Of a stretch of 64,000 nucleotides of DNA, positions 1 through 8,054 are shown piece after piece. This stretch comes from Brevibacterium sp. 239c (lineage in GTDB: Bacteria > Actinomycetota > Actinomycetes > Actinomycetales > Brevibacteriaceae), in NCBI RefSeq assembly GCF_900169365.1, contig NZ_FXZH01000020.1:1-64000 (forward strand). Reading direction: 5' to 3'. Within the stretch, counting starts at the first letter, position 1. Every line of letters starts with the position of its first letter. Below the pieces are notes generated by a model. The model did not search any database, was not told the origin of the DNA, and worked only from the letters and a program-made list of their open reading frames with translations. The position numbers were made by a program, and so were the translations under genes.

Positions 1-120
1 GTTCGGGGCTCAGAATTTTCCCCGCGCCACCTCGTTCAAAATGTCGATGGCCAGTTCCTTTTCCGCCACCAGCTTCTTCAATCGGGCGTTTTCTTTCTCG
101 AGGTCCTTGACCGCTTTGGT

Positions 121-125
121 CTGCG
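121..125. repeat. Target-site duplication, left copy (CTGCG)
   Basis: CTGCG here directly abuts the IS21 left end and is repeated at 2297-2301 directly after the right end. A single copy restores the frame of the interrupted IS3 orfA. Confidence 0.9.
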
Positions 126-177
126 TGTCAACGACGCGTGAATAATGACCCCTAGACGACGAGTGAAAACTGACCCC
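126..177 (+). repeat. Left terminal repeats (L1, L2) of the IS21 element
   Basis: L1 (126-152) starts TGTCAACGACG and ends TGACCCC. L2 ends in the same TGACCCC at 171-177, exactly 25 bp further in, preceded by GACGACGAGTGAAAAC. Multiple terminal repeats of this kind are the usual IstA binding sites in IS21 elements. Confidence 0.85.
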
Positions 178-205
178 CTGTCGCATGCTAGGAGGCATGA
201 TCACG

Positions 206-1450
206 ATGGAGAACTGGGCCGAGATACGCCGACTACATAATGCCGAGAACGTTCCGATCAAGGAGATCGCTCGACGTCTCGGAATTGCGAGAAACACTGT
301 GCGAGCAGCACTGGCAGCAACCGAGCCGCCCCGCTACACGCGTAAGCCCACCGGTTCGGTCGTCGATGCGTACGAGACCGAGATTCGGAAGCTGTTGCGA
401 GACTATCCGACGATGCCAGCAACCGTCATCGCCGAACGCATTCACTTTCCTCATTCGTTGACGGTCCTCAAGGACCGTTTGCGCGACGTCCGTCCCGAGT
501 ACGTCGGCATCGACCCGGCTGACCGTTTGGTCCACGAACCCGGACAAGCAGCGCAGATGGACCTGTGGTTCCCCGAACCCCGGATCCCCACCGGGTGGGG
601 CAACACGCTGATGCTGCCGGTGCTGGTGATGACGTTGACGTTCTCGAGGTTCCTGTCCGCGGTGATGCTGCCATCCAGGCAGTCCGGGGACCTGCTGGCC
701 GGTATGTGGCAACTCATCGAGTCGGTCGGGGCGACGCCGAAGACGCTCATCTGGGACCGGGAGGCCGCGATCGCGCCGAAGGGCAAACCGTTGGACCCGG
801 TGGCCGCGTTCGCCGGCACGTTGGCCACTCGCATGGTCATCGCCCCGGCGAGGGATCCGGAGTTCAAAGGCATGACTGAACGCAACAACGGTTACTTCGA
901 AACCTCGTTCCTACCCGGCCGTAATTTCACGTCCCCGACCGATTTCAACACGCAACTGAGCGAGTGGATCCAGGCCACCGCGAATACTCGAAAGGTGCGT
1001 TCGCTGGGCGCCCGTCCTGTGGAGAAGCTTGACGAAGAGCTCGACGCCATGACACCTCTGCCGCCGCATGCCCCGACGACAGGGCTGAGGACCAGGGTGC
1101 GTCTGCTCCGGGACTACTATGTGCGCCTTGATAGCAACGATTACTCCGTTGACCCACGTCATGTCGGCAGACTCGTCGATGTCATCGCGACGCCGACGAG
1201 GGTGCGTGTGACCTGTGAGGGGCAGCTGGTCGCCGATCATGATCGGTGTTGGGATCACCATCAGGTGATCAGAGACGACACGCATGTTCAGGTCGCGAAA
1301 CGCTTGCGCGCCCAGTACTCGGCTCGTCCGCTCAGGCCAGTGGTCGAACCGCGAGGCATTGAGGTTCCCACACGGAAGTTGACCACCTATGACAGTGTGT
1401 TCGGACTCGAGACAACCATTGTGTCCGGCGACGCGGAGGCAGTGGCATGA
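206..1450 (+). CDS. istA: IS21-family transposase IstA
   Basis: This is the DDE transposase of the IS21 element, 414 residues from the chosen start. It has an N-terminal helix-turn-helix (EIARRLGIARNTVRAAL). The catalytic-core landmarks follow in order: AQMDLWF, LIWDRE and the Glu of GMTERNNGYF. A C-terminal beta-barrel-like region ends the protein. TAGGAGG at 189-195 favours the ATG at 206 over those at 185 and 197, which are too close to or upstream of it. The gene ends in an ATGA overlap with istB, so the two are translationally coupled. It is expected to cut and join the element ends together with IstB. Confidence 0.95.
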   Translation: MENWAEIRRLHNAENVPIKEIARRLGIARNTVRAALAATEPPRYTRKPTGSVVDAYETEIRKLLRDYPTMPATVIAERIHFPHSLTVLKDRLRDVRPEYVGIDPADRLVHEPGQAAQMDLWFPEPRIPTGWGNTLMLPVLVMTLTFSRFLSAVMLPSRQSGDLLAGMWQLIESVGATPKTLIWDREAAIAPKGKPLDPVAAFAGTLATRMVIAPARDPEFKGMTERNNGYFETSFLPGRNFTSPTDFNTQLSEWIQATANTRKVRSLGARPVEKLDEELDAMTPLPPHAPTTGLRTRVRLLRDYYVRLDSNDYSVDPRHVGRLVDVIATPTRVRVTCEGQLVADHDRCWDHHQVIRDDTHVQVAKRLRAQYSARPLRPVVEPRGIEVPTRKLTTYDSVFGLETTIVSGDAEAVA

Positions 1451-2220
1451 GCGGGACGGGGGTGCGGATCGAGTCGACGCTGGGACATCTGGTCAAAGCG
1501 CTGAAAACTCCGACGATCGGGCGGGTCTACGCCGAGCTGGCGGCCACCGCCCGTGACCAGGGGTGGTCGCACGAGGAATATCTCGCCGCGGTCCTCGAGC
1601 GACAAGTCACTGACCGGGAAGCCAACGGCACAGCACTGCGCGTCGCTGGTGCTCATTTCCCGGCGGTGAAGACACTCGAGGACTTCAACACCGACTACCA
1701 GCCGGGACTGCGCCGAGACGTGCTGGCACATCTGGCGTCGTGTGGGTTCGTTGCCAAGGCCGAGAACGTGATCCTGCTGGGCCCGCCTGGGGTGGGTAAG
1801 ACCCATCTGGGGATCGGATTGGGGATCAAAGCCTGCCATGCCGGGTATCCTGTCGCGTTCGACACGGCCACAGGATGGGCCGACCGGTTAGCTGCCGCGC
1901 ATAACAGCGGGGCCGGAGTCGAGAAGGAGCTGAAGCGTTTGCGTCGGTACCGGTTGCTCATCATCGATGAGCTCGGGTACCTGCCCTTCGATGCGCAGAC
2001 AGCGAACCTGTTCTTCCAACTCGTCGCTGCCCGCTACGAGCAGGGATCAATCCTGATCACCTCGAACCTGTCCTTCGGGCGATGGGGCGAGGTCTTCGGC
2101 GACGATATCGTCGCGTCAGCTATGATCGATCGCCTGGTCCACCATGCCGAGGTCCTGCCCCTGGACGGGGAGTCCTACCGGACGAAGACGCGGCGTGAGC
2201 TGCTGACCGAAACCAACTGA
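1447..2220 (+). CDS. istB: IS21-family helper ATPase IstB
   Basis: This 257-residue AAA+ ATPase resembles DnaC and assists IstA in target selection. The Walker A motif is LLGPPGVGKTHL (about residues 101-112), and the Walker B region is RLLIIDELGYLPFD. ITSNLSFGRWGEVF and DRLVHHAEVL are typical IstB blocks. Its length is normal for the family. Translation starts inside the ATGA shared with istA, so both proteins come from one message. Nothing looks damaged. Confidence 0.95.
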   Translation: MSGTGVRIESTLGHLVKALKTPTIGRVYAELAATARDQGWSHEEYLAAVLERQVTDREANGTALRVAGAHFPAVKTLEDFNTDYQPGLRRDVLAHLASCGFVAKAENVILLGPPGVGKTHLGIGLGIKACHAGYPVAFDTATGWADRLAAAHNSGAGVEKELKRLRRYRLLIIDELGYLPFDAQTANLFFQLVAARYEQGSILITSNLSFGRWGEVFGDDIVASAMIDRLVHHAEVLPLDGESYRTKTRRELLTETN

Positions 2221-2244
2221 AACTGATTGATCAACCAATGAAGA

Positions 2245-2296
2245 GGGGTCACAATTCATCCGTCGCTACGGGGTCAATTTTCAGCCGTCGTTGACA
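2245..2296 (-). repeat. Right terminal repeats (R2, R1) of the IS21 element
   Basis: R1 (2270-2296, read on the minus strand) matches L1 at 22 to 23 of 27 positions, including the outer TGTCAACGACG and the inner TGACCCC. R2 begins at 2245, again 25 bp away, so the spacing mirrors the left end. Confidence 0.85.
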
Positions 2297-2301
2297 CTGC
2301 G
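2297..2301. repeat. Target-site duplication, right copy (CTGCG)
   Basis: This is the second copy of the 5-bp duplication made when the IS21 element inserted. It lies within the NATQ codons of the split IS3 orfA. Confidence 0.9.
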
Positions 2302-2464
2302 TGGCGTTCTTCTCGGACCCGTACTGCTGAAGCCACCGATACCAGGTCGCCTCGGTGATCTGCAGCTCCTTGATGACCTCGATCATCGGGCGACCTTCAT
2401 TGAGCATCTTCTGGCCCTGACGCACTTTCGCGATGACCTGATCCGGGGTATGTCTACGTGCCAT

Positions 2465-3552
2465 GATCTGTGAATTTCCTCCTTGCATCCATTATCGGAT
2501 GCGAAACTCACATAGTCACCGGACTCCTACTCGGGGACCCAACCAGGGGCACTATGTAGTGACCGCTGACATCGAAGTCGGGCTGGGATCACCCGCTTGT
2601 CGCTTTGTACAACGCTGGGTGGTCTTAACGACGCCGCACTGGGGAAACTGTCGGGGCGACTTCACCAGCCCCGTACAGGTCCCTCGTCAGCCATGATTTG
2701 GGTCGGCAACTACTTCGGCGTTCGTCGAGTCAGAGGCACGGCCGTCGCAGCACCTGACGATCATCCCAGCGGATGCAGGCGCGGCCTACAGCCCAAAGCC
2801 CAATAGGGGGCGCTTCCTGTTGCTCAGAGCGCGAGGAGACGGCACTTCAGGGTCTATGGAACGTCCGTCATCTTCTTCAGCGGCATTCGCCCAGCGGTCG
2901 TCAGCTGTCAACAGTCGGTAGGAAATGCCCATAGGGGGTCACGAGAATTGCCCACCAGTGGCCAAGAGAACTGCCCACGGGCGGCCACGATTTCTGCCCA
3001 TCCACTCCTCGTGATTGGTCGTGACCACCAGGCACAACGAGCTCACCGGCCCAGGCACGAAGCTGGCAGGAGAATTCTCGACAGCCGGCAGTCTCAGCGG
3101 GTGGGCAGATGCAGACGGAATCTAGCACCAAGGGGATGAGTACCCGCAATCGGCCGCCGTCCGAGATGGCAGAGTCTAACCCACTCATTACGCGGTGAAT
3201 TCTCTAAGGCACAGGGGTCACTCGAGCAGCGGGGCGCTGAGGCAGTTCGCTGTGCAGAATAGGCGGAGCCCGATGCAGCGCAGCCGAGTCCAACGGAGTG
3301 CACCTCAGTCCAACGCAATGCAGCGCGGCCCTCCTGGAGGCATGAGGTGGCATCGTGACGTGGCTGAATCGGACCGCACTCTGCGACGGCACTGTTCACA
3401 GGTGATCCACTCTTCCGCCAGCTGCACCCTGTTTGTGCGCCCGCATTCTCAGACAGACCGGGCACCGTACGGGCATGGCTTCATGGCGTATTGGAAATTC
3501 TCTTTGGCCGCCGAGCGGAACTGATGGGAGGGAGAGCCCCGTGGGTACGAAA
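2465..3552. other. Gene-free stretch between the IS elements and the qcr operon
   Basis: No open frame here has family motifs, a credible ribosome site or a normal actinobacterial codon pattern. The first 50 bases or so should include the outer end of the IS3 element. An orphan IS21-type end lies at 2906-3001. Around 3290-3330 the phrase GTCCAACG occurs twice near ATGCAGCG-like words, a small local duplication. The rest looks like decayed mobile DNA. Confidence 0.6.
2906..3001 (+). repeat. Orphan left end of a second IS21-type element (four 23-bp repeats)
   Basis: The sequence starts TGTCAACAGTCGG and reaches ATGCCCAT after 27 bp, the same layout as L1 of the intact element (TGTCAAC start, TGACCCC end, also 27 bp). 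The core TGCCCAY then recurs at 2926, 2949, 2972 and 2995, exactly 23 bp apart. Two of the internal units read GGTCACGAGAATTGCCCAC and GGCCAAGAGAACTGCCCAC. No istA or istB follows, so this is probably a remnant. Confidence 0.6.
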
Positions 3553-3582
3553 GAGGGGTCCAGCATTGATGCTGGACCCCTC
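3553..3582 (-). terminator. Terminator of the ctaE-qcrCAB operon
   Basis: A perfect 13-bp stem (GAGGGGTCCAGCA with TGCTGGACCCCTC) has a 4-nt loop and lies 50 nt past the qcrB stop codon. On the minus strand it is followed by CTTTCG, a short T-rich tail. Confidence 0.85.
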
Positions 3583-3631
3583 GATCAATCGCCCGCTTTC
3601 TCAGGGCGCCGAGATTGGAACTCTGGCTCGA

Positions 3632-5257
3632 TCAGTGACCGATCTGGTTGTGAGTGTCTGATTCAACCGAATCATGGTGGTGATGCGAGGCTTCGAGCTC
3701 CTGCTTCGTCACCGGAGCGACACGGTCTTCGAAGAAGAACTTGGAAAGCTTCGCACGGAACTTCTCGAGTCCGGTGATCTTACCCTCCGCGTTCGGCTCC
3801 GCAGGCGTGTACATAGGCGATTCAAATCCTGTCAGCTTCCACAGTTTGTGTGGAGGCAGAGCCTCGTGCCGCTCAAGGAACTCGCCGTGGGGGAGTCGGA
3901 TGATGTTGGCCGTCTCCCGCCCGTGCAGTGCAATCTCGCGATCCTTGCGCTGCAGGCCGATGCACACACGTTTCGTGATCATGTAGCCGAAGATCGGTCC
4001 AAGGAAGAACAGAATTCGGAAAATGTAGATCATGTCGTTCAGTGACATCTGGAAGAACACAGCAACAATATCGCCCGAAGCTGCAGCCCACATGTTGCAG
4101 TAGAAGATGATGCCTGCAACACCGATGGCTGTACGCGTCGGGTTGTTGCGTGGACGATCCAAGATGTGGTGCTCGCGCTTGTCCTTCATCAACCAGGACT
4201 CGAAGAACGGATAGATGAACATGGCGCCGAAGACACCGCCCATGACAACGACCGCGCTGTTGATATTCAACGAGATCGGCCAACCGGCAATGTAGAACTC
4301 GAGCCAACCGGGAACAATGCGCAGGAATCCGTCGGCCCAACCGATATACCAGTCAGGCTGGGTGCCTGCAGACACTGGTGATGGATCATACGGGCCGTAG
4401 TTCCAGATCGGGTTGATCGTGAACAGTGCCGAGATCAGTGCCACCAGGCCGAAGATGAGGAAGAAGAATCCTCCTCCCTTCGCTGCGAATGTCGGCAGAA
4501 CAGGCTCGCCGACCACATTCTTCTCGGTGTTGCCTGCACCGGGGTACTGCGTGTGCTTATGCACGACCACGAACACCAAGTGGATACCGATCAGAGCGAT
4601 CAGCAGTGCGGGCACGATCATAATGTGGAGCGAATAGAGCCGGGCCACAATGTCATTGCCGGGGAACTCACCGCCGAAGATGAAGAACGACATATACGTT
4701 CCGACCAAAGGCAGTGACTTGACGATGCCGTCAATGATTCGCAGACCGTTACCTGACAGGAGATCATCGGGCAGCGAGTAGCCGGTGAAGCCAGCCGCCA
4801 TACCCATGATGACCAGGAGCACACCGACGATCCAGTTGAGCTCGCGAGGGCGACGGAACGCACCGGTGAAGAACACGCGCAGCATGTGAATGCTGAGTGC
4901 GGCAACAAAGAGCAGCGCACCCCAGTGGTGCATCTGGCGGATGAACAGACCGCCGCGGATCTCGAAGGAGATCGCCAAGGTCGAGTTGTACGCCTCTGAG
5001 ATCTCGATGCCGCGCAGTGGAGCCCAAGGACCTTCGTAGTGCATCTCTCCCATTGCGGGGGTGAAGAAGAAGGTCAGGAACGTTCCGGAGAGGATAACGA
5101 TGACGAAGCTGTAGAGAGCGACCTCACCGAGCATGAACGACCAGTGGGAAGGAAAGATCTTCCGTCCGAACTCGCGCACGAGGACCGAAGCCCCGACTCG
5201 AGTCTCGGCGAAGTTCGCGGCCTTCCCGATGGTGGTTGTGGGTTGTGTAGTACTCAT
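3632..5257 (-). CDS. qcrB: Cytochrome bc1 complex cytochrome b subunit
   Basis: QcrB is the membrane di-heme subunit that oxidises menaquinol in the actinobacterial bc1-aa3 supercomplex. It has 541 residues, the long actinobacterial form with a C-terminal extension. The N-terminal cytochrome b half shows the heme histidines in IRQMHHWGA and in YSLHIMIVP...LIGIHLV. The Qo-site region follows (NPIWNYGPYDPSPVSAGTQ). Its start overlaps the qcrA stop by 4 nt (ATGA), so translation is coupled. It is the last gene of the operon, ahead of a strong terminator. The order ctaE-qcrC-qcrA-qcrB matches that of mycobacteria. Confidence 0.97.
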   Translation of the reverse strand: MSTTQPTTTIGKAANFAETRVGASVLVREFGRKIFPSHWSFMLGEVALYSFVIVILSGTFLTFFFTPAMGEMHYEGPWAPLRGIEISEAYNSTLAISFEIRGGLFIRQMHHWGALLFVAALSIHMLRVFFTGAFRRPRELNWIVGVLLVIMGMAAGFTGYSLPDDLLSGNGLRIIDGIVKSLPLVGTYMSFFIFGGEFPGNDIVARLYSLHIMIVPALLIALIGIHLVFVVVHKHTQYPGAGNTEKNVVGEPVLPTFAAKGGGFFFLIFGLVALISALFTINPIWNYGPYDPSPVSAGTQPDWYIGWADGFLRIVPGWLEFYIAGWPISLNINSAVVVMGGVFGAMFIYPFFESWLMKDKREHHILDRPRNNPTRTAIGVAGIIFYCNMWAAASGDIVAVFFQMSLNDMIYIFRILFFLGPIFGYMITKRVCIGLQRKDREIALHGRETANIIRLPHGEFLERHEALPPHKLWKLTGFESPMYTPAEPNAEGKITGLEKFRAKLSKFFFEDRVAPVTKQELEASHHHHDSVESDTHNQIGH

Positions 5258-6297
5258 GGGTGATTGATCTCCCAGAACGTAGGACCGACGGGCTCAGGGA
5301 AGTCTGACTGCGCGACCAGGTAGCCGTCGCTGTCGACCGAGATCGGCAGCTGCGGCAGTGGACGCTTGGCCGGGCCGAAGATGACCTTGCAGTGTTCGGT
5401 CACATCGAACGTCGACTGGTGGCACGGGCAGAGCAGGTGGTGCGTCTGGTGCTCATAGAGTGCAACGGGGCAACCGACATGGGTGCAGATCTTGGAATAC
5501 GCGACGATGCCGTCGTGCGACCACTCCTTGCGATCCGGATCCTCTTTGAGTTCCTTAGGATCGATGCGCATGAGCAGAACAGCAGCCTTCGCCTTCTCCT
5601 CAAGAGGGTGCTCGGCATTCTCTTCGTCGCCGATGCCGGCTGGCAGCACATGGTACGCCGAGCCGATGGTGATGTCGTCTGCCTTGATCGGTCGTTCAGA
5701 TTCTACCGATGGAATGCCGCCCGGATCCTGGATCAGGCGAACGCCTTTGCCCCAGAGCGTGTTGAACATCTTGTCACCGGGCAGTGGGCCCAGGTCACGG
5801 AAGACGAGAACTGCAGGCAGGGGAGCGATGGCCAATGCGGCGATCAGCGTATTGCGCAGGAGAGGGCGTCGGGCGATCCCGGACTCTTCCTTCGCCTGGT
5901 GAAGAATCTCCAGGGCGACAGCCTGATCTTCTTCGCTGCCGCCGATGTCGTGGCGCTCGTCGATGCCCTCATGATCACTCATGAGGTTCTTCGCCCACAG
6001 CACAGCACCGACACCGATGGAGAACATCGCTACCGCGGCGCCGAGGCCGATGGAGGTGTTGTGGAGTCGAATGCTCTGCATGGTCTCGCCAGGGGTGAAC
6101 AGGAAGTAGGCGACGATGAACCAGATGGTTCCGACCATCGACAGGACGAACCACAACGCAACCTGGCGTTCGGCGACCTTCGCGGCTTTCGGATCACGGT
6201 CAGCGAGCCGGGGCTTGTGTTCCGGCAGCCCCGGGTTCGTGAACCCATTCAACTCCTCGAGCTGGCTGCCGCCGCCGAAGTGGTCTTTCGAGGTCAT
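5254..6297 (-). CDS. qcrA: Cytochrome bc1 complex Rieske iron-sulfur subunit
   Basis: QcrA carries the 2Fe-2S cluster that passes electrons from menaquinol to the cytochrome c domains. The ligands are in CTHVGC (271-276) and CPCHQS (290-295). The protein has 347 residues and membrane segments in its N-terminal half (for example LWFVLSMVGTIWFIVAYFLF and a segment near 185-205), as in the three-helix actinobacterial Rieske proteins. It sits between qcrC and qcrB, overlapping the latter by 4 nt, and is co-transcribed with both. Confidence 0.97.
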   Translation of the reverse strand: MTSKDHFGGGSQLEELNGFTNPGLPEHKPRLADRDPKAAKVAERQVALWFVLSMVGTIWFIVAYFLFTPGETMQSIRLHNTSIGLGAAVAMFSIGVGAVLWAKNLMSDHEGIDERHDIGGSEEDQAVALEILHQAKEESGIARRPLLRNTLIAALAIAPLPAVLVFRDLGPLPGDKMFNTLWGKGVRLIQDPGGIPSVESERPIKADDITIGSAYHVLPAGIGDEENAEHPLEEKAKAAVLLMRIDPKELKEDPDRKEWSHDGIVAYSKICTHVGCPVALYEHQTHHLLCPCHQSTFDVTEHCKVIFGPAKRPLPQLPISVDSDGYLVAQSDFPEPVGPTFWEINHP

Positions 6298-6346
6298 TGA
6301 ATTCCCCGTCTTTTCTCGTGGTGGTTACTGAACGACATTGACTGAC

Positions 6347-7132
6347 TCACTTTGCCCTGGATGACAGCCATACTGTCAGTCCGATGACTGCGCTGAGTCC
6401 GAAGAACCAGATGAAGAGGCCTTCAGCCACAGGTCCCAGTGATCCCAGCTTGAAGCCACCGGGTGAGGGAGTATCCGAGACCTCTTTGACATAGGCGATC
6501 ACGTCGCGCTTATCGTCGGGAGTCAGGTTTGCGTCGTTGAAGATTGGCATGTTCTGCGGACCGGTCTGCATGGCTTCGTACATATGCTTCTCGGATACAT
6601 CCGACAGGTTTGGAGCGTACTTGCCTCGGGTCAGGGCACCACCGGCGCCGACCACGTTGTGGCACATGGCGCAGTTGGTGCGGAAGAGACTGCCGCCGAC
6701 GGCAGGATCGCCCTTCGACGCGTCGAGGTCCTCGCCCTCAGGTACCGCAGGGCCAGGGCCAAGCGACGCAACGTAGGCAGCGAGCTGAGCCGTCTGCTCC
6801 TCATCGAACTGAGGTTCCTTGACACGTGCCTGCGGTCCATTCGCCTGCAGCGGCATGCGTCCGGTTCCGACCTGGAAGTCGACAGCTGCTGCGCCGACTC
6901 CGATGAGGCCCGGTCCGGATTTCGAGCCCTCGCCGCTGAGCCCGTGGCATGTTGCACAGTTCGCGGCAAAGAGCTTCTTGCCTTCGTCGACGTCCGATGC
7001 GCTGGCTGTATCTGCCTTGGCGCTCGAGGTCTGGGTGAAGAGTGCGTAGGCTCCGCCAGTCATCAGCAGGGCCACCAAGAGCAGCACAACCAGTGCCATT
7101 GGATGCCTGCGGCGATCTGCTAAAAGCTTCAC
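6347..7132 (-). CDS. qcrC: Cytochrome bc1 complex di-heme cytochrome c subunit
   Basis: QcrC is a membrane-anchored cytochrome cc that replaces a soluble cytochrome c, handing electrons straight to the aa3 oxidase. It has 261 residues, an N-terminal membrane segment (about 12-32), and heme sites CATCH (59-63) and CAMCH (154-158). A C-terminal anchor (about 236-256) precedes SSRAK. It lies between ctaE and qcrA in the same operon, with gaps of about 50 nt on either side. Confidence 0.97.
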   Translation of the reverse strand: MKLLADRRRHPMALVVLLLVALLMTGGAYALFTQTSSAKADTASASDVDEGKKLFAANCATCHGLSGEGSKSGPGLIGVGAAAVDFQVGTGRMPLQANGPQARVKEPQFDEEQTAQLAAYVASLGPGPAVPEGEDLDASKGDPAVGGSLFRTNCAMCHNVVGAGGALTRGKYAPNLSDVSEKHMYEAMQTGPQNMPIFNDANLTPDDKRDVIAYVKEVSDTPSPGGFKLGSLGPVAEGLFIWFFGLSAVIGLTVWLSSRAK

Positions 7133-7189
7133 GTGATCGTCCTTTGCTTAATATGTTGTGAGTCCGAATGGCCGAGCATCTCGAGCCGA

Positions 7190-7864
7190 CTACTGGAGGA
7201 GGTAGATGACTCCGAAGAGACCGACCCAGACGACGTCGACGAAGTGCCAGTAGTAGGACACGCAAATCGCGAATGTGGCCTCATGATGACCGAACTTCTT
7301 TGCTCCGTATGCTCGTCCGATCACGAGCAGGAAGCAGATGAGTCCGATGGTCACGTGGATACCGTGGAACCCGGTGGTCAGGTAGAAGACAGAGCCATAG
7401 CCATCAGTGTTGATGGCGATGCCCTCGCTGACCAGGGTGGCGTATTCCATTACCTGACCGGAGACGAAGATCGCACCAAGGAGGAAGGTGAGGTAGAACC
7501 ACTCGACCATCCCCCATTTGGCGATGTTTAACAGAGATCCCGTCCGGCGCGGCCGGAACTTCTCTGCTGCGAAGACGCCCAGCTGGCAGGTAAATGAAGA
7601 CGACACCAAGATGAGCGTGTTGCCGAGCGCATATGGAATATCGAGGACCTCAGTCTGGGTCTCCCATAATTCCGGCACGACGGATCGAATGGTGAAGTAC
7701 ATGGCGAAGAGCGCGGCAAAGAACATCAGGTCGCTCGCGAGGAACACGATGAAGCCCACCGTGGTCACATTCGGACGATTGACAACCGGATGTGCTGGCG
7801 CTGTTTGAGATGCAGTGGCAGTTGACACAACCCCATTATTACTCGTCTCGGGGTAAGTTTTCAT
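7190..7864 (-). CDS. ctaE: Cytochrome c oxidase subunit III
   Basis: CtaE is the third core membrane subunit of the aa3 terminal oxidase. It has 224 residues, slightly longer at the N-terminus than the common ~200-residue form. Five hydrophobic segments are visible, with the family blocks [35 protein letters not shown] and [20 protein letters not shown]. It is the first gene of the ctaE-qcrC-qcrA-qcrB operon. The 190-nt gap to divergent trpD should hold both promoters. Its ribosome site is weak (GGGTAAAAG). Confidence 0.96.
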   Translation of the reverse strand: MKTYPETSNNGVVSTATASQTAPAHPVVNRPNVTTVGFIVFLASDLMFFAALFAMYFTIRSVVPELWETQTEVLDIPYALGNTLILVSSSFTCQLGVFAAEKFRPRRTGSLLNIAKWGMVEWFYLTFLLGAIFVSGQVMEYATLVSEGIAINTDGYGSVFYLTTGFHGIHVTIGLICFLLVIGRAYGAKKFGHHEATFAICVSYYWHFVDVVWVGLFGVIYLLQ

Positions 7865-8054
7865 CTTTTACCCAGCATTCGGTGAATATTTTTCTACACG
7901 ATGTAGCGAAACCCTTGATTTGATGCCGGAATCTCGTATTCGGACCGGCTGGCCCCCGCGTGTCGAAGACAGGATAAGATGCCGCAGGTAAGTTCCACCT
8001 CGTAGTCACTCGTAGTCAGAGGTGGTGGAAGTCCCTTAAGGAGAGTTCATTCGG

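Larger units (their letters stand above)
126..2296 (+). mobile_element. IS21-family insertion sequence, apparently intact
   Basis: This 2171-bp element begins TGTCAACGACG and ends CGTCGTTGACA, so it has the TG...CA ends usual for IS21. It holds istA and istB in tandem with an ATGA overlap. Each end carries two copies of a roughly 25-bp-spaced repeat ending in TGACCCC. It is flanked by the 5-bp direct repeat CTGCG at 121-125 and 2297-2301. Both genes are full length with no stops, so the copy looks potentially active and fairly recent. Confidence 0.93.
10..2464 (-). pseudogene. IS3-family transposase OrfA, interrupted by an IS21 element
   Basis: The N-terminal part (2464 down to 2297) reads MARRHTPDQVIAKVRQG and onward, the helix-turn-helix start of an IS3 OrfA. 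The C-terminal part (125 down to 10) reads KDLEKENARLKKLVAEKEL and ends in a TGA, the leucine-zipper-like tail of the same family. Removing the IS21 element and one copy of the 5-bp duplication restores one uninterrupted frame across the junction (YGSEKNATQTKAVKDL). The start at 2464 follows an AAGGAGG about 13 nt upstream. OrfB would lie left of the window and cannot be judged. The outer inverted repeat of the IS3 element, expected just above 2490, could not be placed with confidence. Confidence 0.85.

Noticed and set aside
2500..2525. Outer inverted repeat of the IS3 element
   Set aside because: The end should be here, but without the other end, which is outside the window, no repeat could be confirmed.
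2463..2806. Short open frames in the gene-free stretch near the IS elements
   Set aside because: They are brief, overlap in several frames and match no transposase or other family. I treat the region as non-coding.
7995..8025. Hairpin with a direct repeat in the trpD leader
   Set aside because: The 7-bp stem is too short, and no Trp-coding leader peptide is present, so I did not call an attenuator.
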